In this document: in pieces, positions 44,088 to 52,961 of the stretch
How the letters are laid out: the number at the start of each line of letters is the position of its first letter
How positions within the stretch are numbered: the stretch's first letter is position 1
Origin: Planctomycetota bacterium
GTDB taxonomy: Bacteria; Planctomycetota; UBA8742; UBA2392
Length of the DNA: 64,000 bases
NCBI GenBank assembly: GCA_015075515.1
Contig: JABTUE010000001.1
Span: 1,263,001-1,327,000, forward strand
Reading direction: 5' to 3'
Notes under the pieces: generated by a model
The model's database searches: none
The model's input: the letters and a program-made list of their open reading frames with translations, nothing else
What the model was told of the DNA's origin: nothing
Program-made: the position numbers and the translations under genes

Positions 44088-44804
44088 TTAGGCGCACGCC
44101 GCGACAAACGCGCGCCAAAGTTTCCGCATCGGTTCGCTTTCGGGCATGCGTTCAGGGTGCCACTGCACGCCGACACGAAAGCGGTGGTTTGTGAACTCCA
44201 CGGCTTCAATCACGCCGTCGGTGGCGCGCGCCGTCACCTTCAGCGGCGGCTTGACCACTTCGGCGGCCTGGTGGTGCACCGTAATCACGTTCATGCGGGT
44301 GACGCCCACGGCCCTGTGCAACAGCGTGCCGGGCTCGATGTCCACGTCGTGGTAGCGGTAAAAATCGGGCCCGCGGCGGTGTTCGAGCTTTGTGTGGTCG
44401 GGCAGGTGCTGGATCAGCGTGCCGCCGGTGTGAATCACCGTCAGTTGCATGCCGCCGCACACCGCCAGCACCGGCAGGTCCGTTTCATCGTACAGCACAC
44501 GGATGAACTCGCGGTCAAAGGCTGCGCGCTGCGGCGTGCAGGGGTCGTCCGTGGGCAGCGGCTGCTTGCCGAACCACTGCGCCGGATAATCGTCGCTGCC
44601 GATCAGCACCACGCCGCGCACCAGCCCAAGCAGCGGCTTGACGCTGGCCACGTCGGGCACAATCGGGATCACCAGCGGCGTGCCCCCGGCCTCGACCACG
44701 CGGTCCACGTATTGCGGGTAAAGCTTCAGGTAGCTGCGGTCGAATGCCGGGTTCGGCACGTCGCGCACGTGGTCCATGCAGATGCCGATGACGGGTCTGG
44801 TCAA
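44088..44804 (-). CDS. Class I glutamine amidotransferase-like peptidase, C26 / PuuD-type
   Basis: The 238-residue enzyme has the class I amidotransferase triad: the nucleophile Cys in LAVCGGMQ and His plus Glu in VQWHPER. It resembles gamma-glutamyl-gamma-aminobutyrate hydrolases (peptidase family C26), which release glutamate from gamma-glutamyl conjugates. The Gly-rich start VIGICMDHVRD and NHRFRVGVQWHPE match. No puu operon surrounds it, so the substrate is unknown. Confidence 0.82.
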   Translation of the reverse strand: MTRPVIGICMDHVRDVPNPAFDRSYLKLYPQYVDRVVEAGGTPLVIPIVPDVASVKPLLGLVRGVVLIGSDDYPAQWFGKQPLPTDDPCTPQRAAFDREFIRVLYDETDLPVLAVCGGMQLTVIHTGGTLIQHLPDHTKLEHRRGPDFYRYHDVDIEPGTLLHRAVGVTRMNVITVHHQAAEVVKPPLKVTARATDGVIEAVEFTNHRFRVGVQWHPERMPESEPMRKLWRAFVAACA

Positions 44805-44921
44805 GGCTGCTCCGTGGTGCGTACAGTTTGCAGTCAGCCGCCGGCAAATACAGCCAGCTTTGGTGCCTGCGCTTGCCGCGGCCTGCCGACCGCTGACGCT
44901 GTTTTGCCGGGCAACTGCTCA

Positions 44922-44949
44922 TTGTCCCGGCCCGTTTCATCGGTACATT
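44922..44949 (+). promoter_or_regulatory. Candidate folC promoter
   Basis: TTGTCC (44922-44927), 16-base spacer, TACATT (44944-44949), 28 bases before the folC ATG. Confidence 0.45.
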
Positions 44950-44977
44950 CCCCCCGCCTTCTGAACCCCCGCGCGCC

Positions 44978-46345
44978 ATGGCTACCCGCATTGACAACCT
45001 TCAGGACGTGCAGGCTTTTCTGGCGCGCCATACCGATTACGAAAAACAGCTCGGCGGCCGAACCCGCGACACCTTTGACCTTGAGCGCATGGCAGAAATG
45101 CTGAACCTGCTGCTGCGCCCCGACACGGCCTATGAATCCGCCCACGTGGCCGGCACCAAGGGCAAGGGCAGCACGTCGGCCTATCTGGCCGCCTGTCTGC
45201 AATCGCAGGGCCTGGTCACCGGTCTGTTTACCAGCCCGCACCTGGAGCGCCTGACCCAGCGGATTGAAATCGCCGGCAACGAAATCACCGAACGCGAAAT
45301 GGTCGAGGCCTTCCGCGAGGTCGTGGCCGCCGTGGAATCCCAGGCCGGGGGCGCGCCCGACATCACGTTTTTTGAACTGCTGACCCTGACGGCGATGGTG
45401 GCGTTTCGGCGCGCGGGCGTGCAGATCGCAGTGTTCGAGGTCGGGCTGGGGGGCCGGCTGGACAGCACCAACGTGATCACGCCGCTGGTCAGTGTGATCA
45501 CCGAAATCGGCCTGGACCACATGCAGCAACTGGGCGACACGATCCGCGAAATCGCCGCCGAAAAGGCGGGCATCATCAAGCCGGGAATCCCCGTCGTCTG
45601 CGGCGCCCAGGACCCCGAGGCCCAGCGCGTGATCAGGCAGACCGCCCGCGACCTTGAGGCCCCGGTGCTTGAATACGGCCGCGAATACAGCGTGCGCGGG
45701 GTCAACCGCGTCAACGGGCACATCGAGTTCACGGCCGACATTGCCGGCCAGCGCTACGAGAAAGTGCGCCTGGCCCACCCGGCGCGTTACATGGTGGACA
45801 ACGCCGCCCATGCCCTGTGCGCGCTGGAGGTGATCGCCCGCGCCGTGCCGGACCTGCTGCCGGACGGAGCTTTGCACCGCGACCTGGCCATGGACGCGCT
45901 GGCGCGCGTGCGCCTGCCCGGCAAGTTCGAAATTCTGCCCGGACGACCCGTGATCGTGGTGGACAGCAGCCACAACGAGCTTTCGCTCAAGGCCGCGCTG
46001 GCCACCGCCCGCGCCGTGGCGCGGGGCCCGGTGGTGTGCGTGGTGGGGCTGGCCAAAGACAAGGACCTGGAGGCCTGCATGAGGCGCGTGGCCGAGGGCG
46101 CCGACGCGGCGGTGTTTACCACGTACTACAGCCCGCGCCAGAACCGCCCCGAAGACCTGTTGCGCACGTACAGCAAGTTCGGGGGCAGGCAGGGCAGCAT
46201 GGAGGAACACCCCGAGGCGGCACTGGAATCCGCCGTGGAACAGGCCGGACAGGATGGTCTCGTGTTGATCACTGGTTCAACCTATCTTGCGGGGGCACTG
46301 AGGCAGGCGGCACTGGAGTACAACGGCAGGGAACGCGAAACCTGA
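44978..46345 (+). CDS. folC: Folylpolyglutamate synthase / dihydrofolate synthase
   Basis: The 455-residue Mur-ligase-like enzyme adds glutamate to dihydropteroate or folates. Key motifs are the P-loop GTKGKGSTSAY, SPHLERLTQRI, the Mg2+ region FEVGLGGRLDSTNVI, and GLDHMQQLGDTIREIAAEKAGI. The ATP-binding and C-terminal domains have the expected DSSHNELSLKAAL. Length matches FolC. xseB follows 24 bases downstream. Confidence 0.94.
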   Translation: MATRIDNLQDVQAFLARHTDYEKQLGGRTRDTFDLERMAEMLNLLLRPDTAYESAHVAGTKGKGSTSAYLAACLQSQGLVTGLFTSPHLERLTQRIEIAGNEITEREMVEAFREVVAAVESQAGGAPDITFFELLTLTAMVAFRRAGVQIAVFEVGLGGRLDSTNVITPLVSVITEIGLDHMQQLGDTIREIAAEKAGIIKPGIPVVCGAQDPEAQRVIRQTARDLEAPVLEYGREYSVRGVNRVNGHIEFTADIAGQRYEKVRLAHPARYMVDNAAHALCALEVIARAVPDLLPDGALHRDLAMDALARVRLPGKFEILPGRPVIVVDSSHNELSLKAALATARAVARGPVVCVVGLAKDKDLEACMRRVAEGADAAVFTTYYSPRQNRPEDLLRTYSKFGGRQGSMEEHPEAALESAVEQAGQDGLVLITGSTYLAGALRQAALEYNGRERET

Positions 46346-46369
46346 TCAAGCGGGGTCTTTGCAACCACC

Positions 46370-46633
46370 ATGTCCAGGAAACCCAAAGACGAGCCCAAGT
46401 TTGAAGACCTGGTGGCCCAGGTCGAAGAAGCCCTGCGCCAGCTTGAGGGCGGCGAACTGCCGCTGGAAGACGCGCTGAAACGCTATGAAGAGGGCGTGGC
46501 CGGGCTGCGCCGGGCCTATGAGATTCTCAAGAAGGCCGAAAAGAAGGTGCAGTTGCTGACCGAGCGCGAGGGCGAACTGCGCGAACAGCCCTTTGAAGTT
46601 GAATCCGACGAAGACCCAAAAAAGCTGTTCTGA
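46370..46633 (+). CDS. xseB: Exodeoxyribonuclease VII small subunit
   Basis: The 87-residue helical protein matches XseB: FEDLVAQVEEALRQLEGGELPLEDALKRYEEGV and a second helix (AYEILKKAEKKVQLL). XseB binds XseA to form exonuclease VII, a single-strand DNA exonuclease. The large subunit gene is not in this window. It follows folC. Confidence 0.92.
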   Translation: MSRKPKDEPKFEDLVAQVEEALRQLEGGELPLEDALKRYEEGVAGLRRAYEILKKAEKKVQLLTEREGELREQPFEVESDEDPKKLF

Positions 46634-46640
46634 CCCGGTG

Positions 46641-46689
46641 AAAAAAGCATCCGGCCCGCCGCGGTCGCCTTGCGGCGTCGCGACGGGCC
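46641..46689 (-). terminator. Rho-independent terminator for tRNA-Pro
   Basis: On the minus strand, GGCCCG-T-CGCG pairs with CGCG-G-CGGGCC around a GCAA-capped inner stem, followed by GGATGC and TTTTTT. It lies nine bases past the tRNA end. Confidence 0.8.
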
Positions 46690-46697
46690 CTGATGAC

Positions 46698-46775
<78 letters not shown>

Positions 46776-46834
46776 ACAGGTGGAACAACGTAGGGCTGAG
46801 CCCGAAAACAATCAATGGGGCGAAGGCTAACGAT

Positions 46835-47836
46835 TCAGGGTTGCGGGGCCGCCAGCCAGCCCGCGATCTGGCCGGCCTGCAGGATGCCGTTTTCGGTGAT
46901 ATAGCCCGCGATCAGCGCCGCCGGCGTCACGTCGAAGGCCGGGTTGAACACCGCCACGTCCGGCGGCGCCGTCTGCACCGGGCCCAGGCGCCGCAGTTCA
47001 TCGCCGCTGCGTTCTTCAATCGGAATCGCGGCGCCGTCGGGTGTGGCGGCGTCAAAGGTGCTGCGCGGCGCGGCAATGTACAGCGGCACGTTGTGGGCCT
47101 TGCACGCCAGGGCCAGCCCGTAGGTGCCGATCTTGTTGGCCGCGTCGCCGTTGGCGGCAATCCGGTCGGCCCCGGTGACGGCAAGCTGCACCAGCCCCCG
47201 GCGCAGCACCACCGGCGCCATGTTGTCGGCAATCACCGTGACGGCAATGCCGGCCTGGCCCAGTTCAAATGCCGTAAGCCGAGCGCCCTGAAGCAGCGGT
47301 CGGGTCTCGTCGGCAAACACGGTAAAGCGCCGGCCCTGCTGGTGCGCCGTGTACAAAGGCGCCAGCGCCGTGCCCATGCCCGCGGTGGCCAGAGCGCCGG
47401 CGTTGCAGTGGGTGATGATGCCCATGCCGTCGCGGATCAGCGCCGCGCCGTGCCGGCCGATCGCGGCGCAGGAGGCCTCATCTTCGGCATGGATGCGCCG
47501 GGCCTCATCCAGCGCGCGGGCCGGGTCGCCGTTGGCGGCCTTGCGCACGCGCTGCACGGCCCAGCGCAGGTTTACCGCCGTGGGCCGGGCGCCGGCCACC
47601 CGTTCCAGCCCGGCTTCGCCCATGCCCTGGCGCAGCGCCAGCACACAGCCGTAGGCTCCGGCCACGCCGATCGCCGGGGCGCCGCGCACGGCCAGGCGCG
47701 CGATCGCGTCCACCAGCGCGCCGGTGTCGGCCAGGTCAAGATATTGCTCGCGCGCCGGCAGCAGTGTCTGGTCTATGATGCGGATGAACCCGGAAGCCGC
47801 ATCGCCAAGCCACTGTACGGTTTTCGGTATCGACAT
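46835..47836 (-). CDS. mtnA: S-methyl-5-thioribose-1-phosphate isomerase
   Basis: The 333-residue enzyme converts methylthioribose-1-phosphate to methylthioribulose-1-phosphate in the methionine salvage pathway. The active-site Cys is in THCNAGALAT and the catalytic Asp in TGADRIAANGDAANKIGT. Length is normal for MtnA and distinguishes it from eIF2B-alpha. The ATG at 47836 starts the family's typical N terminus (MSIPKTVQWLGDA). Other salvage genes are not in view. Confidence 0.95.
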   Translation of the reverse strand: MSIPKTVQWLGDAASGFIRIIDQTLLPAREQYLDLADTGALVDAIARLAVRGAPAIGVAGAYGCVLALRQGMGEAGLERVAGARPTAVNLRWAVQRVRKAANGDPARALDEARRIHAEDEASCAAIGRHGAALIRDGMGIITHCNAGALATAGMGTALAPLYTAHQQGRRFTVFADETRPLLQGARLTAFELGQAGIAVTVIADNMAPVVLRRGLVQLAVTGADRIAANGDAANKIGTYGLALACKAHNVPLYIAAPRSTFDAATPDGAAIPIEERSGDELRRLGPVQTAPPDVAVFNPAFDVTPAALIAGYITENGILQAGQIAGWLAAPQP

Positions 47837-47899
47837 GGCTGTCCTCGCATCCGGCGCCGGGCAATCTATAGTAAAAGCAGCCCCTTGCGGACACCCATC

Positions 47900-48496
47900 A
47901 TGGCCAAGGCCAAGGCAAAAACCGCGCACGCCGCGCCGCCCGTGTTCACCCCCGAAGACGAGGGTGTGCTGGATGACGCGCTGGAGACGCTGCTGGACGA
48001 AACCCACCGCGTGCTCAAACAGGCTGTCGAGCGCGCGGGGCCCAAGCGCGTGGCCCGCGCGCTGGATGTCAGCCTGAGCCTGGTCTACAAGTGGACCCAG
48101 CCCCCGCGCACCAAGCGCAACCCCACCGCCAGCGGCGCGCGCAACCCGCTGGACAAGCTGGTCACGATCTTCAGCCTCAGCCAGGACCTTGAGATCGTGC
48201 ACTTTCTGTGCCGCATCGCGCGCGGGTATTACACCTCAAACCCCCAGCACGGCGGCAAGCCCGAAACCAACTTTGTTTCGGCCACGGTGTCGGCGCTGAA
48301 CGACTTTGCCGACATGCTGCAGTACGCCGAAAAGTCCCTGACCAACGACGGCGCGATTGACGAAAACGAGGCCGGCAAACTGCGCCGCCAGTGGGACAAG
48401 CTCAAGGGCAGGCTGGAACAGTTCATCGTGGCCTGTGAGGAAGGCCAGTTCAACCTGGCGGGCAAGGCCGGCAGGGGCGGCGACAGCGAGGAATAG
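47900..48496 (+). CDS. Uncharacterised protein with a helix-turn-helix-like motif
   Basis: The 198-residue protein has an Ala/Lys-rich start, then a helix-turn-helix-like block VARALDVSLSLVYKWTQPP (about residues 50-70), as in lambda-CII- or Cro-type DNA-binding domains. It continues with helical segments and a charged C terminus. I do not recognise a named family. It is upstream of, and four bases from, a second small helical gene, and TATAGT lies 24 bases before the ATG. Regulation of its own region is a guess. Confidence 0.55.
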   Translation: MAKAKAKTAHAAPPVFTPEDEGVLDDALETLLDETHRVLKQAVERAGPKRVARALDVSLSLVYKWTQPPRTKRNPTASGARNPLDKLVTIFSLSQDLEIVHFLCRIARGYYTSNPQHGGKPETNFVSATVSALNDFADMLQYAEKSLTNDGAIDENEAGKLRRQWDKLKGRLEQFIVACEEGQFNLAGKAGRGGDSEE

Positions 48497-48500
48497 CACC

Positions 48501-48947
48501 ATGAGCGACCGCCTGCCGATCCCCGAGATTGACGACCGGGAACTGCGCGAGCATATCCTGAAACTGCGCGGCCTGGTCGCCGAGGAAACCATCGAAACGC
48601 TGCGCATGGTGCGGCTGGACCACATCGTGAACCCGCAGGGCAAGATGGTCGAATACGACCAGCAGGCGTTTCGCGCCTGGGTGATCGCGTGGCTGAACGC
48701 CCTGGAAACCGTGATCTGCGCCCAGTTGGCGTACCTGACGCGCGAACTGCTGGGCGACCGCGGTGAAGGCCCCACCCTGGCCAACCCGCGTCTGCTGCTG
48801 GGACAGGTCGAAGACATCAAGCGCGCGCTGGAGATCATTCTGCACGCCGAGCCCGAAATGACGCCCCAGCCCGTCACCGGCGAACACCCGCGCCTGAAAG
48901 ACAAGGCCGAAGACGCCAGCCCCGAGCCCGCCGGCCCGTCCAAGTAG
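48501..48947 (+). CDS. Uncharacterised helical protein co-transcribed with the HTH-like gene
   Basis: This 148-residue protein has helical blocks (about residues 10-80) and a Pro/Glu/Asp-rich tail. No domain is recognised. The ATG is four bases after the stop of the HTH-like gene, so the two are almost certainly one operon. A partner relation is inferred from that alone. Confidence 0.6.
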   Translation: MSDRLPIPEIDDRELREHILKLRGLVAEETIETLRMVRLDHIVNPQGKMVEYDQQAFRAWVIAWLNALETVICAQLAYLTRELLGDRGEGPTLANPRLLLGQVEDIKRALEIILHAEPEMTPQPVTGEHPRLKDKAEDASPEPAGPSK

Positions 48948-48991
48948 TCCGCCTCTGGCGCGGCCCGGCCCGCGCCGCTAGATAACCGCCC

Positions 48992-49783
48992 ATGCCCGAA
49001 CTTCCCAAGGCCCGCGTCAAACAGTTGCGGTCGCTCAAGCAGCGCAAGGGACGCGAAGAACTCGGCCTGTTCGTCGGCGAGGGTCCGCTGCTGATTGAGG
49101 AAGCCCTCAAGGCCGGCGTCTTTCCGCGTTATGTCGTGCGCTGCGAAGAACTCATGGAAGGCACCCGCGACAAGATTGACGCCGTGGTCGCGCGCTGCCG
49201 CCAGGAAGGCATTGAGGTGTTCGACGCCGCCAGGGCGGACTTTGAGGAAGGAGCGGACACGGTTAACAGCCAGGGGCTGGTTGGCGTGTTCGCCACGCCG
49301 GTCTATGAACTGGACAACCTGCTGCGCCGCGAGTTCCTGACCCTGCTGGTGCTGGACAACCTGCGTGATCCCGGAAACCTGGGCACCATCATGCGTCAGG
49401 CCGCGGCCTTTGACTGTGATGGTCTGCTGCTGCTCAAGGGCTGTGTGGACGCCTTCAACCACAAGGCCGTGCGTGCCAGCATGGGCGGCGTGTTTCATGT
49501 GCCGGTGATTTCCGACCTGACGCCCGAAGACGTGATGCAGCGTCTGTCCAGCGCCGGTGTGTGGCCCTATGTGACGGGCACGCGCGGCACCAGCGCGTTC
49601 GGGGTCAGTTTTCCGCCGCGCACGGCGTTTATCATCGGTGGCGAAAGCGAGGGTGTGCAGCCCTTCTGGTCCGAGCGCGACGTGATCGCGATTACCATCC
49701 CGCAAAGCAGCAAGGTTGAAAGCCTCAATGCCGCCGTGGCCGCCAGCATCTTTCTGGCCTGGCGTTACCAGGCCCGCCGGTAG
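48992..49783 (+). CDS. TrmH/SpoU-type RNA 2'-O-methyltransferase
   Basis: The 263-residue protein has a substrate-binding start and the SPOUT fold: motif 1 LVLDNLRDPGNLGTIMRQ, motif 2 AFIIGGESEGV, motif 3 ITIPQSSKVESLNAAVAAS. These define the TrmH/SpoU family that methylates ribose in 23S rRNA or tRNA. The target nucleotide cannot be told. TAGATA lies seven bases before the ATG at 48992, so the mRNA may be leaderless. Confidence 0.9.
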   Translation: MPELPKARVKQLRSLKQRKGREELGLFVGEGPLLIEEALKAGVFPRYVVRCEELMEGTRDKIDAVVARCRQEGIEVFDAARADFEEGADTVNSQGLVGVFATPVYELDNLLRREFLTLLVLDNLRDPGNLGTIMRQAAAFDCDGLLLLKGCVDAFNHKAVRASMGGVFHVPVISDLTPEDVMQRLSSAGVWPYVTGTRGTSAFGVSFPPRTAFIIGGESEGVQPFWSERDVIAITIPQSSKVESLNAAVAASIFLAWRYQARR

Positions 49784-49813
49784 CGCCGGATGCCCGTCCC
49801 ACCCGTGCCGCTG

Positions 49814-51127
49814 TTATTGCGGCACAAACACGGTTTTGCCGGCCAGGCCGTCGTTGGTCAGGTCGGCATTAAACCGGTACATCGCGGCGCGTTCGACGCC
49901 GTACTGACGCCCGATGCTTTCCAGCGTTTCACCGGGCCTGGCCACATGCCTGCGGCACACGCGCTGTTTGAACTCGGTCTGCCACTGGTGCCAGCCTTCG
50001 GCTTCGGTCCAGCTCAGGGCTTCGGGCTGGTCGCGCGCGGGGTCGGTGCACGCCGCGGCCACAGGGGCAAGCTGGGCGCACCCCAGGTGCCAGAAACACA
50101 CGCCGGGCACGCCGCGGCGCAGCATCACGCGCACGCGCTCGCGCACGGCGCGCAGACTGGGCGCGGCCACGGCGCGTCCGTCGCCAAACAGGGCCAGTTC
50201 GGCATCGCGGCGCATCCACACCGCGCGCAGGTTCGCGTGCCGGTCAAGGTCGCGCAGCACCACGGTGGTGCCCTGGGGGATGGTGCAGTCCTCTGGCCGC
50301 GGCCAGTCGTAACCGTACAGCGGCAGACACAGCACCAGTTTGCTGCGGTATTCGGGGTAGGCCTCGATCAGCCGTTCAAAAGCCGGCATGGGGTACAGCG
50401 CGCCGGGCAGGCTGCCCTTCCAGTGATAGTCATAGGCCATCAGGCGCACGCAGGCGACGCGGGGGTGGGCCAGCATGCGGTGGTAGACGGGCAACTGGTC
50501 AGGGCGCAGGGCGCTGTCGGCGGGCTGCAGGGTCAGCGAAAGGCGGCACCGGGCCTCAAGCCGGGCATCCAGACGGTCAAGTGCCGATTCCAGGTTGCGC
50601 ACGTCGGCCAGGCTGAGCGATTCATAGTCCAGGTCCAGATGCCCGCAGCCGCTGGCGCGCCAGGCCTCGACCAGGCTGTCCAGGTGGGCTTCCAGGTTGC
50701 GGCCCAGGGTCGCGGAAAGGTCGGCGCCGTGGTTGGTGACGGTAAGCCACGTGGCCAGGTTGCGGGCGTGGGCGGTTTCCACGGCAGAGGCCAGACCTTT
50801 GGGGTCTTCCAGCACCACGCGGCCGTCGGGTTTGATCGTGCCGTGGAACAGCAGCACGCCGTGAAACCCGGCGTCGGCGGCCTGGGTGACAATGGCGCGC
50901 TCGTCGGTCCACGACGGCACCCAGCCCTCGATCAGGCCGAGCGCATCCAGCGGCTGCACGTCGCGTGTGGGTGGCGGCAGGTGGGCCGGGGGCGTGGTCT
51001 TGCGGCCTTCGTAAACGACGCAGCCCAGACTGATGCCGACCAGCGCCAGCAGAAACGCCACGGCCGCCAGGCGCGAGGTGCGGGCATTGAGACGAAGCTG
51101 AAAACGGCGGCGGCGCCGTCGCGGCAT
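49814..51127 (-). CDS. GH18-like glycosidase with C-terminal LysM domain
   Basis: The 437-residue protein has a basic start, one membrane segment (about residues 18-36) and a GH18-like barrel. GCGHLDLDYESLS corresponds to the DxxDxDxE region with the catalytic acid Glu. Near the C terminus HVARPGETLESIGRQYGVE and YRFNADLTNDGLAGKTVFVPQ form a LysM domain for peptidoglycan or chitin. It resembles spore-type YaaH and YdhD glycosidases. Cell-wall hydrolysis or binding at the envelope is likely. The N-terminal segment may be a signal anchor. Confidence 0.78.
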   Translation of the reverse strand: MPRRRRRRFQLRLNARTSRLAAVAFLLALVGISLGCVVYEGRKTTPPAHLPPPTRDVQPLDALGLIEGWVPSWTDERAIVTQAADAGFHGVLLFHGTIKPDGRVVLEDPKGLASAVETAHARNLATWLTVTNHGADLSATLGRNLEAHLDSLVEAWRASGCGHLDLDYESLSLADVRNLESALDRLDARLEARCRLSLTLQPADSALRPDQLPVYHRMLAHPRVACVRLMAYDYHWKGSLPGALYPMPAFERLIEAYPEYRSKLVLCLPLYGYDWPRPEDCTIPQGTTVVLRDLDRHANLRAVWMRRDAELALFGDGRAVAAPSLRAVRERVRVMLRRGVPGVCFWHLGCAQLAPVAAACTDPARDQPEALSWTEAEGWHQWQTEFKQRVCRRHVARPGETLESIGRQYGVERAAMYRFNADLTNDGLAGKTVFVPQ

Positions 51128-51274
51128 GGGTCCCCCGTCCAGATTCGGCAGTTCAGGCGGACAATCTTGACTGTTCCGGCCGTGCAGGCCACCGGGCGCG
51201 ATTGACCCCGGCCGGCTTTCGCGCCGGATTGTTCCATGTAGAATGGTGCGCGCTCACGCAACACGGAACATGCC

Positions 51275-52951
51275 ATGAAACGCGCGCCGCAAATGGGTCT
51301 GGTGCTGGGTGTGATGGTATGGCTGCTGGCTGCCTGCGGTGGCGGCGGCGACAACAAGGGCAGCGACGGCAGCGACGCCGTGGGACCCGGCTCAACGGCT
51401 GGCGGCGTGGCCTTCAAGGGCATGTTTTCCGCCGGCATGGTGCGGGCCTTTGTGATCACCGCCGCCGGCGCCAAGGGCGCCCAACTGGGCAGCAGCAGTG
51501 TGAACAGCAACGGCAGTTACAGTCTGAACCTGGGTGCGCATACTGGCCCGGCGCTGCTGGAACTTACCGGCGGCACCTACCGCGACGAAGTAGCCGGCAC
51601 CACGGCCCAGACGCAGCCGTTGCGCGCGGTGATTGCGGCCTCAACGGTCGGTGTAGCGGCCAACATCACGCCGCTGACCACCATTGCGGCAGAACTTGCG
51701 CTGGCCGACATTGCCGGCGGGGCGCCGGTTGCCGGCGCGATTCAGTCGGCCAACCTGCGCATCACCAACTGGTTCGGGGCCGGGCCGATCCTTGCCACTG
51801 TTCCGGCCGACCTCAGCCTGGGGCCGGCCACGGCCGGCCTGGCGGCTGACCAGGGCGCGCTGTGCGCGGGCTTGGCACAGATGGCGGCGGGCCTGGGTGT
51901 GGCCACGGACTCGCTGGTGGAAGCTTTGGCCCGCGACGTGCGCGACGGCGATTTTGACGGCGACGACGGCACGGGGCCGGTGATGATTGCCGGCGGCGGG
52001 GCCTTGTCGGCCAACGCCGCGCGGTCGGAACTGGCCACCGCAATCGGAGCGTTTCTGGCGTCCACGGCCAATCTTTCCACGCTGACCGCCGGTGACTTCA
52101 GTTCCCTGACGGCGCGCCTGAACGCCAACGTGCCGCACACGCTGTTCTGCATGAGCCTTTCCATCCAGCCCGGCGCCCTGACCATCGCCCAGCAGATGCG
52201 CGTGCAGTACCGCGCCAGCGGCAACTTCAGCGACGGCTCCAACCAGGACGTAACCACCCAGGTGGCCTGGAGCCTGAGCAACCCGGCCGTGGCAAACATC
52301 AGCACCTCCGGCGTGCTGGATGCCTCCAGCACCGCCGGCACCACGGACGTCGAGGCCGCGCTGGATGTGGCCACCGCCGCCGTGAGCCTTACCGTGGGCA
52401 ACTACACGCTGGTTTCGATTGCGCTGACGCCGGCTGCACCCAGCCTGCACCTGGGCCAGAACCAGCAGTTCACCGCCACGGCCACGCACAGCGACGCCAG
52501 CCAGGCCAACATTACGGCGCTGGTGAACTGGCAAAGCAGCAACACCTCGCGGCTGACGATTACGGCCACGGGCTTTGCCACGGCCCAGGCGCAGTCGGGC
52601 ACCGTGACGGTAACGGCCACCGAGCCGGGAACGACCGTGGCCGGCAACACCACGGTAACGGTGTTTGTCAGCTACGCCGCCAACATACAGCCGATTTTCA
52701 ACCAGCACTGCACCAACTGCCACAGCGGGCCGTTTCCGGATTTCAACCTGAGGCTGGACAGCTACGCCAACACCATGGCCGGAGGCCAGAGCGGTGCCGT
52801 GGTCGTGGCCGGCAGCCCGGACAACAGCATTCTGATCCAGCGTATGGAAGGAACCATCACGCCCTCCATGCCATACCAGCAGGCGCAGTTGCCCCAGGCC
52901 ACGATCAACCGTATCCGCGACTGGATCAGCCAGGGCGCCAACAACAACTAG
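51275..52951 (+). CDS. Lipoprotein with Big-type domains and planctomycete-type heme domain
   Basis: The 558-residue protein has a lipoprotein signal (WLLAAC, lipidated Cys21), a Ser/Gly linker, beta-sandwich repeats of the Big_2 kind (LSIQPGALTIAQQMRVQY, then LTPAAPSLHLGQNQQFTATATHSD) and a C-terminal cytochrome-like domain. Its CTNCH motif at residues 479-483 is the heme c site, and SYANTMAGGQSG and QLPQATINRIRDWISQGA match PSCyt1-type domains. It should be exported and anchored in a membrane. It is the first gene of a three-gene run of CxxCH-bearing proteins, ten bases before the barrel gene. Confidence 0.82.
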   Translation: MKRAPQMGLVLGVMVWLLAACGGGGDNKGSDGSDAVGPGSTAGGVAFKGMFSAGMVRAFVITAAGAKGAQLGSSSVNSNGSYSLNLGAHTGPALLELTGGTYRDEVAGTTAQTQPLRAVIAASTVGVAANITPLTTIAAELALADIAGGAPVAGAIQSANLRITNWFGAGPILATVPADLSLGPATAGLAADQGALCAGLAQMAAGLGVATDSLVEALARDVRDGDFDGDDGTGPVMIAGGGALSANAARSELATAIGAFLASTANLSTLTAGDFSSLTARLNANVPHTLFCMSLSIQPGALTIAQQMRVQYRASGNFSDGSNQDVTTQVAWSLSNPAVANISTSGVLDASSTAGTTDVEAALDVATAAVSLTVGNYTLVSIALTPAAPSLHLGQNQQFTATATHSDASQANITALVNWQSSNTSRLTITATGFATAQAQSGTVTVTATEPGTTVAGNTTVTVFVSYAANIQPIFNQHCTNCHSGPFPDFNLRLDSYANTMAGGQSGAVVVAGSPDNSILIQRMEGTITPSMPYQQAQLPQATINRIRDWISQGANNN

Positions 52952-52961
52952 CGGAGCCGCC

